Below, piece by piece: positions 34,576-43,692 of a stretch of DNA of 64,000 nt. The notes beneath the pieces are model-generated. The model was not told the DNA's origin, did not search any database, and worked only from the letters and a program-made list of their open reading frames with translations. Location: the NCBI GenBank assembly GCA_014084085.1, contig NPFB01000122.1, forward strand, positions 242,358 through 306,357, written 5' to 3'. The position numbers were made by a program, and so were the translations under genes. This DNA is from Hondaea fermentalgiana. Taxonomy: Eukaryota > Sar > Bigyra > Thraustochytrida > Thraustochytriidae. Every line of letters begins with the position of its first letter. Positions within the stretch are counted from its first letter, which is position 1.

Positions 34576-36918
34576 ATGATGCCCACTGCCAGTCGGAGAG
34601 TTAGCTTTTTGCTTGCTCAAGGGGGGCTCGAGCGTCGATTGTTGTCTATCAAACACAAGAGCGCGTACAAATCCAATGAGAGCATTTCGCTTCTGCCTTG
34701 GTTGTCCCGCGCAGCGTCCTCCGCCAAACCTCCGTGCGGATCCGAGAGTAGCAGCAGTCTAAACAGAAAAGGGAAGCGGCGACGAAAACGGTCCACGTTC
34801 GGCAGGAACACTGACAGCCAGCTTTTGAAAAGCCGCGGCAACAATGACGTCGAAGAAAACGAGCAAAAAGTGGACGGGCGGTTCAGGCCAACGTCAAGCA
34901 GTGTGAGGGCGACTCCAGGCTTCGTGCATGGCGAACGTCTAACTGATGGTGAGGATATTCTCGTTCAGACGGTGGTGGGGAAGCCCGACCCAAAGCTTTT
35001 CGATGCGTCAAAACAGGTCTTAAACATGGCGGCGCCAAACATAATGCTCGTTACACTTGGCACCGGAAGCATGATGCCCACGAAAACAAGAGGAGTTTCC
35101 TCATCTGCGCTTATGTTCAGCGGATGGACGTGGCTCTTTGACTGTGGCGAGGAAACGCAATCCCAGATCCACAAGGGATCCTCAGTGCGTCTCGCTGGTG
35201 TGACTCGCATCTACATTACACATTTGCACGGCGATCACTTCTTCGGACTACCCTCTATTCTTTGCGCTATAAGCGAAGTCAAAGCCCCTTCCGATGCTCA
35301 AAAATTGAAACTATCACGCGACAAGGACAAAGATGTCCCAATCGAGATTTTCGGCCCGCCGAACCTACGACTCGCGCTGCGCACCATGCTCCTCGCTTCG
35401 GGAGTCGTGCTACCTTTTCGCTACGTTGTCACGGAACTGCACCCGAAGGGTGCAAAAACGCCGAGTCCTGCAAGTGACTTGGTCAATGGTGTTTTGCATC
35501 CGAGCGAGATACTGGGCAAGAATCTGACCAGCAATGATAACTTTGTCTGGGAGTCCGTGCCAACACACTGCACGCCACATCCCAAGGACGTGAGCGCTGT
35601 GGCAACCGTCAAGGCAGCCATGATTCGCCACTCCTGCAACGTAACTTGCATCGGCTACGTCGTCGAAGAAAAGTCATACAGTGGTTCTCTTGATGGACAA
35701 CGTGCCAAGGAGATTCTCCGTCAGCCAGAGAATCAAGAGTACCTCATAGGTATTGGCGTCCGCGAACCGCTTCGCTCTTTGCGGTACCTCAAAGGAGGTT
35801 TTGAGCTCAAGCTCCCTACAGGGATTTTGCGGCCCAGTGATGTGGTTGGTCCTGACAAGCCAGGTCGCAAAATCGTCATTCTCGGCGACACGTGCGATGC
35901 AAGCAATATTGCGGGCATCGCCGCCAATGCGGACATGATTTTGCATGAGGCCACCAATGCATACCTTCCAGAGCTCGGGTTGAATGGTCTGCTCGACTCG
36001 GTCGATGAGTGGCAAACGATCCTGCGCACTCTTCAACACGGCCATTCCACCCCACAAATGGCTGGCAAATTTGCCCAGGCTATTGGCGCCAAGAGTCTCG
36101 TCATGACGCATTTTAGTTCGCGTTACCCAGGCATGATTCCGGATCGTCTAAAAGTTACCCGTGAAATGGTCGAGGTCCACGATGCGATACGCAATGCTGC
36201 GCTCGAGACGTTCAAGTCAGGGGATGCTTACCTGGCAAACGACCAAGAGGTGTTTTCAGTGCTTGGCTGCTGGCACGAAAGTCGTGTAAAGGACCCGACC
36301 AAGGTCATCAAGTCTTCGTATCGTGGATTTCTTCGGACTGCGCGAAAGATCTTTGCGTCCACGGACGAACAAATCGTTGACTTCACACTGCAGCCGCAGG
36401 GGTATCGCCCGAGCTGCAAAGATATGCGCAATGCCTACTCCTGCGCTTCCAAGGTCATGCCTCCTAGTTTCGTGTCCACTGAAAAGTTCTCGAATGGCCC
36501 GCACTACAGCGAGGAATTTGAGATGGACGAGGATGAGGAGGACGATGAGGAGATGGAAGATCTCGAAGACAACAATCAAGAAAGTGAAGGAGACATTGCT
36601 GACATGGCCGCGACGTCCGAAAAGGACGCCTCCGCGCCTCGTGACTTCGACGATGGAGATCTTGATGATGGGGACCTCGATGACGACATTGGGGACGATA
36701 CCGAGGCTGGTGGTGGCGGTAGTGAGCACACAGAGGATGCCTCGGACCTCGACAAGACTTCAGACTTGTTTCAAGATGGCTCCTGCGAGAACAGACCCTT
36801 GTCGCGATCCGAAGCCTCTGCGGCTGCCAAGGAGGCTGTGAAGCCTTACGAAAAGGTCCTGCGAAGGAAACGATTATTTGGTGCGCGCATCATCTATCCA
36901 AATAGCAAGGCCACGTGA
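34576..36918 (+). CDS. tRNase Z (ELAC1-type metallo-beta-lactamase RNase), extended
   Basis: A 780-residue protein with the tRNase Z core, which cuts the 3' trailer from precursor tRNAs. The core starts near residue 155 (MLVTLGTGSMMPTKTRGVSS). It carries the zinc-binding ITHLHGDHFFGLP motif (first His at about 216), an HSCNVTCIGYVV block, the metal ligand Asp in ILGDTCDASN (about 437), a LHEATN motif and MTHFSSRY (about 512). There is one catalytic half, so it is of the short ELAC1 type rather than the double-length ELAC2 type. It is nevertheless much longer than the usual 300-400 residues. The first 150 residues begin with a basic, Ser-rich sequence that could be a mitochondrial presequence, and the last 150 include a strongly acidic tract (about 650-735). 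I start at the first ATG of a tandem pair (34576/34579); the GTG at 34537 is not used. Confidence 0.87.
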   Translation: MMPTASRRVSFLLAQGGLERRLLSIKHKSAYKSNESISLLPWLSRAASSAKPPCGSESSSSLNRKGKRRRKRSTFGRNTDSQLLKSRGNNDVEENEQKVDGRFRPTSSSVRATPGFVHGERLTDGEDILVQTVVGKPDPKLFDASKQVLNMAAPNIMLVTLGTGSMMPTKTRGVSSSALMFSGWTWLFDCGEETQSQIHKGSSVRLAGVTRIYITHLHGDHFFGLPSILCAISEVKAPSDAQKLKLSRDKDKDVPIEIFGPPNLRLALRTMLLASGVVLPFRYVVTELHPKGAKTPSPASDLVNGVLHPSEILGKNLTSNDNFVWESVPTHCTPHPKDVSAVATVKAAMIRHSCNVTCIGYVVEEKSYSGSLDGQRAKEILRQPENQEYLIGIGVREPLRSLRYLKGGFELKLPTGILRPSDVVGPDKPGRKIVILGDTCDASNIAGIAANADMILHEATNAYLPELGLNGLLDSVDEWQTILRTLQHGHSTPQMAGKFAQAIGAKSLVMTHFSSRYPGMIPDRLKVTREMVEVHDAIRNAALETFKSGDAYLANDQEVFSVLGCWHESRVKDPTKVIKSSYRGFLRTARKIFASTDEQIVDFTLQPQGYRPSCKDMRNAYSCASKVMPPSFVSTEKFSNGPHYSEEFEMDEDEEDDEEMEDLEDNNQESEGDIADMAATSEKDASAPRDFDDGDLDDGDLDDDIGDDTEAGGGGSEHTEDASDLDKTSDLFQDGSCENRPLSRSEASAAAKEAVKPYEKVLRRKRLFGARIIYPNSKAT

Positions 36919-37302
36919 ATGAGCGAACGAGCGAGCGAATGAGGGAACGCGCCCCGAGTATCCTCGGTGGCTTAACGCGAATCTTCCAAGACGAATTGGA
37001 GCTGTAATAAAGTAAAGAAATTGAAAAAAATAAAAACAACCAGAGCATTCCTTTTCTCCACTTCCACACCTGTGTCTCTCGGTCTGATTCTCACATAACT
37101 TTCAAAGATGGGCAAACAGATCTGAGTATTTCTTTGCTGAGCCAGAAAGTCGTCTTTCACTCTCGCTTTTATTTGTTGCGTAGATGAAGGCAGGCCTCGG
37201 CGATAACGTAGGCCAGCGCCTACTATTAGAAGCATGAATGAGACATATATCAGAAAATTGGATTTTCTTAGGTGTAGCTCCCCCCCTAACCCCGCCCCTG
37301 GC
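36919..37302. terminator. Convergent 3' region, tRNase Z and ankyrin gene
   Basis: This 384-bp region lies between convergent stop codons. AATAAA at 37006-37011 (+) lies about 90 bases after the tRNase Z stop. TTTATT at 37168-37173 (AATAAA on minus) lies about 130 bases after the ankyrin gene stop. Both are candidate polyadenylation signals. A GAGC run follows the tRNase Z stop. No gene is seen. Confidence 0.4.
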
Positions 37303-40300
37303 CTAGGTGAAACCCGGACTCGACGTTGACTCGTAAATATCGTGAGTCAAATACGGCTTTATCTCGCTGCGAACAATTGCCCGCATGGCTTCGTTCGAGA
37401 TTTGGTACCGCAAATACGCATTCACGCGCTTGGAGCGCAGCTTTGCCCAAGCCTCGTGAACGACATGGAGGTCCGCAAAGAGTCCATCTTCACCAGGAGG
37501 CTTTTCCGGACACTTTTGCACGTGCATCTGACACTCGTTTGCATCCATCGAACAAGACGTCAAACACCACGCGCAATAAAAATAAGAGCAGTTGGGGTTG
37601 CTGCACTTGATTGCGCAACATCCGTCAAAGTCGAAAAATGCCGTCGTACATGCCGGACAGCACGTGCACAGAATGTAGTCTTGAATTGTCTTCACGTGGC
37701 TTGATGAGTCCAAAAAACACTCACCGAAATCACTTGCGAAGCCGTCCGAGAGTTTTCGCGAATGCGTCGAGTTTGGGCTTTCTGGGTACGATAACCCGGT
37801 GGGACTCGGAGAGCTCGGCGCATTGAGGCCCCGCGACTCATTCTCTGTTCTTGCTCTACCCATTGATGAGAATCCTATTTCCCAAGAAGCACTCACACCT
37901 CGTGCGGAGTCAACTGCTGGCCCTTCCGTCGCGTCCGAGGCATCTTCATCGCTTTCCGTAACCTTGTGCTGGACCATGAAATCAGAAAAAGAAGACGGAC
38001 TAGGTTTCAGTGGGCCTTGGGAAGAATCAAGATTGGAAGACGCCGTGCCAGCAGAAATTGCAGAGGTAAATCGGAGCGATCCCGTGACCGATGCCGAAGT
38101 CTCCGGCGATTGAGAAAATTGCTCTGTGCGATTTGTGAGCGATGGATTGTTTCTTGCGGCTTCCATCAGACTGAGGACAGTAGGGTGAGATTCCTCTCTC
38201 TCCTCCTCCTCATCATCATCATCATTATCACGATCATGGAAAGAGTCAGAACTTTCGTCAAGCGTCGGCGCCAGCGCAACGTGATGTAGCGCTTCGCGAG
38301 CCGTGGGGCGAGATTCAGGGTCTGCCGAACACATGGCCGCGATCAATTCGCACATGGCACTTGAGCAGTTGGGGAAGAGCTCCTTGAAAATGACCCCAGC
38401 AGCAAAAACGTCCACCGAAGTGTTGACGGCTTTATGCCTGCCTTCGTGAGTCTCAAGCGCGAGGTATGAGTCGGCCGTTTGCATGAGGTTGGACATGCTT
38501 CTTTCAGACGAGAGCTCGCCGTCAAAGGGTTGAAGCACTGGTTCGAGCGTAGAGGTCAAAAAGACACGTTTAGGCTCGAGGAAGGAATGCACAAAGCCAC
38601 AATCGTGCAGGGCGCAGAGACCCTCGAGAATACCGACGGCAAGGAATCGGCGCTCCTTGACACTTGTTTTTGTGTCATTGCGAATGAATGACGCGAGATT
38701 CCCACCCGTGTAAAGAGGAGAGACCAAGTATCCGGTTTGGGGAGACTTCATGAAAATGGCCTCCACGTGAACAAGGTGCGGCGATTGAATCTTGGCGAGC
38801 GTCGTCATCTGAGCGAAGAAGTGTCTACTTCGACCGGCTTCAATGAGGTGAAATTCCCGGAGTACCAAATCTTGGCCATACGGGTCACACACGTGAAGTA
38901 CCTCCTTGCCGGGAGTCGAACTGAGACGACTGACGATGGTGAAGTCTTGCAGGGTGACACCATCCCACCAAAGTCCAAGCTTGCTTAATTCGACCTGCCC
39001 CACGTCCATAATGCCAAGGGTGCGAAGCCACGCAGAGTCGTGCAAAAGCTCCGGATAGTGTTGCTCTGCATGAGCAAGGATGTCCGCACGCTGCCGACAC
39101 ACGTCACGGCAAGTATCGTATAAATTGATGGCTGATACCTGCTCTTCCAGTTGAGCAATCTCCTCGTCATTTTCTGCACATAATGCTTCGCGCGCCTCTC
39201 GGGCGTATTCGAGCTCTTGGACGGCGTGAGCTCTGCTCCTTCTGAGGTCAAAGAGCTCTTTGCGCAAGACCACAATGGGTCTTGTATCGGGTGCCTTGCT
39301 GCCTTGCTCCAGATAGGCTTTGAGAGCCTTGACGTTTTTAATCCTGTTCACAAGATCGCCAAGCTCCTCGGGCAACGTGTTGCGGAAGTAAATGATTGCG
39401 CTCATGAGAAAGTTTTGACTTGCGAAAACGAGCCTTCTCATGGACGGTAAATCCGCGCGAAGAGCATTGAGCTCTTCAAACAAGGCGTTTTCCACCTGCT
39501 TGATCTCCTCGGTCAACTTGTAAGTCACTTCGGGATGCTCGATGGAAAAAAACAGAGTGCTCCGATCGGGCACGAGCTCCTCGGAGCGCTTACTGAGGGC
39601 ACGTAAAGCATCGCACGTCTGAAGGTATCTGGATTTGATCAGATTGGCGTGAGAAACGAAGCTTCGCTCTAAATCATGGACTTCTTCAATTCCAGTTTTC
39701 ATGACGGAAAAGTCTATGGACGCGTCAGAGGATAAAGAGGGAATCTCACCAAAGCCGGCCTCGCACCATGCTGACTCGCAAACCTCCAGCATCCGACGGA
39801 TGCCTACATCTGTCTGCCAATTTGCTAGAGTCTGCTCACCCTGGCCATCTTCGAATGCAGACGAAATAAATCGCACCAACGCATCGCGAGCTCGATCCCT
39901 TTCGGCGCTACGAGAAGAGTCGCGCGCCATTTCTGCCTGGAGATCGTCAAAGACTGCCATTTGCACATCAATATTATCCATTCTTTCGACAAGCTCAGTC
40001 AGGCTTGAAAAGGGATCGGCGAATGCGTCGAGATCCGTGAGGGCTTGGCGAATTCTTTCGTGCAGAAGAACTCCATGCAAATCCTCGGGTGTCTCTTCAC
40101 GCGCACGAGCCACCTCGGCGACAAGGCAATGGACGTCGATCATTGTCTGATGTTGCTGTGCAGGGTCCAGAGGATAAGAGACGGCAAGGCTCCGCTTTGC
40201 GGCCGCGCGAAGTATCTTCGTGGCCTGAGCATTGTTATTGACGCCCAGACACACAAGAGCACTCTCATCGAGTTTTGCGACGTCTTGAAAGGTGAGAATG

Positions 40301-43300
40301 TTCTTCTGAAAGAAGCTTAGCACAGTCGATCGAGGCAATTGTTGGTCGTCGAGAAGATACGCCGCAAGGTCAGACTCGCCGACAAAGTCAAGAAAAATCT
40401 CAACGTCCTTGCGATTTGAGGTGGACTTTGCGATCGTAGGTGCAGTTTGCCCATCAACGGAGGACCAGTGAAGGCTGGCGCCGGCAGTCCAACATAATTG
40501 CGCGCACGATACATTCACCGTTTGATCCGCAGGCAGCACCTCGGCGTCGAGGTCAAAGCAAGAAAGCATCAGAGCTGTCCAGCCCTGATTCGCCCTCAGA
40601 TCGACCTTGGCTCCGTAGCACAAAAGTATGTCGACAAGATGGCGACGCTCGAGCCTGCACGCTAGCATGAGGGCTGACCACCCATCGCTGTTTTGTGAGT
40701 CGAGTTTGGCACCGCGATTGACAAGCAATTCAGCTAATCTTGTGTCCTCGCACCGACACGCGTACATGAGAGGAGTCCATCCTGACGGGTCAGATACGTC
40801 GAGGGGAGCGCCTTCTAGAACTATCGCCCGTGCCTCAGCCATGCGACCTTCGCGGCATGCCCGAATGAGCTCATAGGAGAGACTGTCACGATCCGCTGAT
40901 GCAAGAAGTTCCTCTTCGCATTCTGTGGGCGCAGTATGGCGATTCATCTTCGCGAGACCTGTCTTTGCATTTTGAAGTAGTCGCACAATATCCCTTTTTC
41001 CGAGGGCCTTGACAATGGAGATTAAAGACCTGTCTCTCTCGTCGCGCACGTCAGCTGTAGCACCGGCGGCCAATAAGGCTTGCACAAGCTTTGCATCGGC
41101 GTATACACAAGCAAAATCGAGCGCAGTCCGCCCCATCGTATCCTTTTTATCAAGATCAGCACCTCGGAGTATAAGTCCCTGGGCTGTCTCGGTGGCTCTG
41201 TAGCGCGAGGAGACAATTAGTGCGGTCCACCCATTGCAATTCTGCGTATTGATATCGGCGCCGCATTCCATGAGGAGCTGAGCAACTCGTTCTTGCTTAT
41301 GTCGACAGGCAAACATGAGAGCGGTCCATCCATCTTGCTTTTGAGCGTTCACATCGGCGCCTTTTGCGATGAGAAGTTCCGCGATCTCAGGAAGGCCATT
41401 ACTGCATGCGAGCATCAGGGCGGTCCAGCCTCGAACATCTTGCGTGTCGATCTCGAATCCACTCCCGATCAGTGCTCGAGCATCATCACCACGTCCGTTG
41501 CGGCAGGCGTCCAAGAGAGCAGTCGCTTGATGTGGCCGAGGTCTTGCATGCAAGTCTTCTGACGGGTGAGAATGGTGCGACGATTCGACAGCCCCGTATC
41601 TTTGGAGGAGTGAAATCGTCTTGGAGAGACTGTTGCGCTCTGCAAAGAAAAGCGCAGTTTGTTTGTGGTTGTCGCAAACGGTCACGTCGGCGCCCTGCTC
41701 AATGAGATAATTTGCGATATCAGGAAACTCGTATCGACAAGCGAGGATGAGCGCTGTTCCGCCATTCGAGTTTTGGATCTCAAAGTCCGCGCCTCGCTCC
41801 ACCAGTATTTTCACGATTCCGAAATCCCCGCTTTCGCATGCATGCATGAGCGCTGTGAACTGGTCTTTTCTTGTTTTCAGATCGAGCGCAGCACCATTGT
41901 CGACGAGAAAGCGGACGGTGGAGTCCATTCCATTCACGGCGGCGCATATGAGGGGCGTCCAGCCCTCTGCGTCTTGAAAATCGAGGTCGGCACCCGCTTC
42001 GATAAGATCCTGAGCTCTCTTCGCCTCATCGCTCCGGCACGCCTCGAGCAGGGCCTTTGATATTTCCAGGCCATCGATTCTTTTCGAATACGCCTCTTCC
42101 GACAATACAACACTTGCTTCGTGCATTTGTGGATCAGAGGGAAAGGGGGAGTGCGAGCCTGCAGGGAACTCCTGAGCGGAAGCATTGTTCGCATAGGGCG
42201 AACCGAATTCGTCAGAGGCCCCGTGTTTGATGAGCATGTCGGCGATCTCGTCCAATTTATTGAATCGAGCGAGAACAAGCGCCGTCGAGCCATGCGTGTC
42301 TTCAAAGTCGAGATTCGCGCCGTTAAGGATGAGAGCCCGAGCTGTCTCGGGCTGCCCATAGCCGCAAGCATACATGAGAGCGGACCACCCGTCCGTTTTG
42401 CGAAGATTGAGGTTCGCGCCAGCTGCAATGAGCAGGCGCGCAATTTCTGGGAGATGGTAACGACAGGCGAGCGAAAGGGCGGTCCAGCCGGCATTGCTTC
42501 GATCATCAAGAGAGGCATTCAGGTCCACGAGATGTCTTGCGATCTCAGGCTGGTTATTGCGGCAGGCCATCATGAGCGCTGTCCAGCCATTGAGTGCCCG
42601 CGCGTTAATATCGGCGCCGCTCTGGATCAGAAGGAATGCGATCTCCTTGCGACCGTGGCGGCAGGCGTCCATGAGCGAGGATACGTCCTTTTCGTCTGCG
42701 GTATTGGGGTCTGCGCCTTCGGCGAGGAGACGCCGGACCGTCCCGTGGTCATCATTACGGCAAGCGAGAAGAAGAGCAGTCCGGCTTGGCGAAAGCGCGC
42801 ACGCTAAGTCTGCGCCAAACTTGACGAGGACCTCGATGGTCTCCTTGGAGCCGCAGAGCCGCGCTAGCTGGTAAGGCGTCCAGCCCTCTGGGTCACGCAC
42901 ATGAATTGGAGCGCCGCGCTGAATCAAGAGCTGTACAGTGTCTGTCATGCCGTGACGGGCGGCGAGCATGAGCGCTGTCCATCCAGACTCGGCCACAATA
43001 GTTGGGTCTGCGCCTCGATCGAGAAGCACGCTCGCGACACGTGGGAGTTGCAGACTGCACGCGGTCATGAGAGCGCTGTAGCCATCCCGATTAACAATGT
43101 CGACCGCTGCGCCGCGCTCGATGAGAAGCAACGCATTTTCCTCCTTGCCGTGCTCGATAGCGCCCAGAAGCGCGGTCATGCCAGTCTTGTTCTGGAGGTC
43201 CAAGCTGGCCCCGTAGTCTGCAAGAAGTCCGACTGTGTCTGGCTCCCCGTGGCAGGCAGCCGTCATGAGCGCGGTCCAGCCATCGGAGTTTGCAAGATCC

Positions 43301-43692
43301 AAGGCGGCGCCTCGTTTGATGATCATCCGTGCGAGGCGAGGCTGTTTGTTTTGGCAAGCGAACATGAGCGCCGTGTACCCGGTTTTGGCTTGTATGTCGA
43401 GATTTGCGCCGCTCTTGATGAGCATCTCGGCTGCCTCTGGCTGGTCGTAGCCGCAGGCAATCATCAGCGCTGTCCTCCCGTGTCCCATTTCTTGAAGATC
43501 CATCTTGGCGCCCTGCGCAACGAGCCACTTTGCTATTTTCGGGTGTCCTCCGCTGCGCGGATACACGGACCACATGAGAAGTGTCAGCGGCGATGTTTGC
43601 TGGTTGAGTTTGCTCGGATCATGCTCGATCGCGCGCTTCAGGCTTCGCAGGTCGCCCTCCGCGACGAGCTCGAACAGCGTCCCCATCGACAT
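37303..43692 (-). CDS. Ankyrin-array / SAM-like / pseudokinase / Rcat-like finger protein
   Basis: A continuous frame of 2129 residues starts at ATG 43692. Residues 1 to about 1060 hold some 30 ankyrin repeats (GWTALMLACR...A..LI..GADL pattern) in four blocks, with breaks near 500-545, 720 and 955. A SAM-like helical domain follows (about 1098-1170; YLLDDQQLPRSTVLSFFQKN). Next is a helical or coiled region, then a protein-kinase-like fold (about 1577-1808) with recognisable late-lobe features (VDVFAAGVIFKEL, RPTAREALHH). Its key residues are altered: LVLREF where the Lys strand is expected, HSFLEPKRVFL for HRDLKxxNxLL, and PFDGE for DFG, so it is probably catalytically dead. The Ser-rich linker ends in a Cys-rich finger (about 2010-2065), CPACTTAFF, GCCAIKC, CSYFYCAWC, which resembles the Rcat/RING2 domain of RBR ubiquitin ligases. 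A scaffold for ubiquitin signalling is inferred. I know no named orthologue. Confidence 0.8.
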   Translation of the reverse strand: MSMGTLFELVAEGDLRSLKRAIEHDPSKLNQQTSPLTLLMWSVYPRSGGHPKIAKWLVAQGAKMDLQEMGHGRTALMIACGYDQPEAAEMLIKSGANLDIQAKTGYTALMFACQNKQPRLARMIIKRGAALDLANSDGWTALMTAACHGEPDTVGLLADYGASLDLQNKTGMTALLGAIEHGKEENALLLIERGAAVDIVNRDGYSALMTACSLQLPRVASVLLDRGADPTIVAESGWTALMLAARHGMTDTVQLLIQRGAPIHVRDPEGWTPYQLARLCGSKETIEVLVKFGADLACALSPSRTALLLACRNDDHGTVRRLLAEGADPNTADEKDVSSLMDACRHGRKEIAFLLIQSGADINARALNGWTALMMACRNNQPEIARHLVDLNASLDDRSNAGWTALSLACRYHLPEIARLLIAAGANLNLRKTDGWSALMYACGYGQPETARALILNGANLDFEDTHGSTALVLARFNKLDEIADMLIKHGASDEFGSPYANNASAQEFPAGSHSPFPSDPQMHEASVVLSEEAYSKRIDGLEISKALLEACRSDEAKRAQDLIEAGADLDFQDAEGWTPLICAAVNGMDSTVRFLVDNGAALDLKTRKDQFTALMHACESGDFGIVKILVERGADFEIQNSNGGTALILACRYEFPDIANYLIEQGADVTVCDNHKQTALFFAERNSLSKTISLLQRYGAVESSHHSHPSEDLHARPRPHQATALLDACRNGRGDDARALIGSGFEIDTQDVRGWTALMLACSNGLPEIAELLIAKGADVNAQKQDGWTALMFACRHKQERVAQLLMECGADINTQNCNGWTALIVSSRYRATETAQGLILRGADLDKKDTMGRTALDFACVYADAKLVQALLAAGATADVRDERDRSLISIVKALGKRDIVRLLQNAKTGLAKMNRHTAPTECEEELLASADRDSLSYELIRACREGRMAEARAIVLEGAPLDVSDPSGWTPLMYACRCEDTRLAELLVNRGAKLDSQNSDGWSALMLACRLERRHLVDILLCYGAKVDLRANQGWTALMLSCFDLDAEVLPADQTVNVSCAQLCWTAGASLHWSSVDGQTAPTIAKSTSNRKDVEIFLDFVGESDLAAYLLDDQQLPRSTVLSFFQKNILTFQDVAKLDESALVCLGVNNNAQATKILRAAAKRSLAVSYPLDPAQQHQTMIDVHCLVAEVARAREETPEDLHGVLLHERIRQALTDLDAFADPFSSLTELVERMDNIDVQMAVFDDLQAEMARDSSRSAERDRARDALVRFISSAFEDGQGEQTLANWQTDVGIRRMLEVCESAWCEAGFGEIPSLSSDASIDFSVMKTGIEEVHDLERSFVSHANLIKSRYLQTCDALRALSKRSEELVPDRSTLFFSIEHPEVTYKLTEEIKQVENALFEELNALRADLPSMRRLVFASQNFLMSAIIYFRNTLPEELGDLVNRIKNVKALKAYLEQGSKAPDTRPIVVLRKELFDLRRSRAHAVQELEYAREAREALCAENDEEIAQLEEQVSAINLYDTCRDVCRQRADILAHAEQHYPELLHDSAWLRTLGIMDVGQVELSKLGLWWDGVTLQDFTIVSRLSSTPGKEVLHVCDPYGQDLVLREFHLIEAGRSRHFFAQMTTLAKIQSPHLVHVEAIFMKSPQTGYLVSPLYTGGNLASFIRNDTKTSVKERRFLAVGILEGLCALHDCGFVHSFLEPKRVFLTSTLEPVLQPFDGELSSERSMSNLMQTADSYLALETHEGRHKAVNTSVDVFAAGVIFKELFPNCSSAMCELIAAMCSADPESRPTAREALHHVALAPTLDESSDSFHDRDNDDDDEEEEREESHPTVLSLMEAARNNPSLTNRTEQFSQSPETSASVTGSLRFTSAISAGTASSNLDSSQGPLKPSPSSFSDFMVQHKVTESDEDASDATEGPAVDSARGVSASWEIGFSSMGRARTENESRGLNAPSSPSPTGLSYPESPNSTHSRKLSDGFASDFGECFLDSSSHVKTIQDYILCTCCPACTTAFFDFDGCCAIKCSNPNCSYFYCAWCLTSCSMDANECQMHVQKCPEKPPGEDGLFADLHVVHEAWAKLRSKRVNAYLRYQISNEAMRAIVRSEIKPYLTHDIYESTSSPGFT

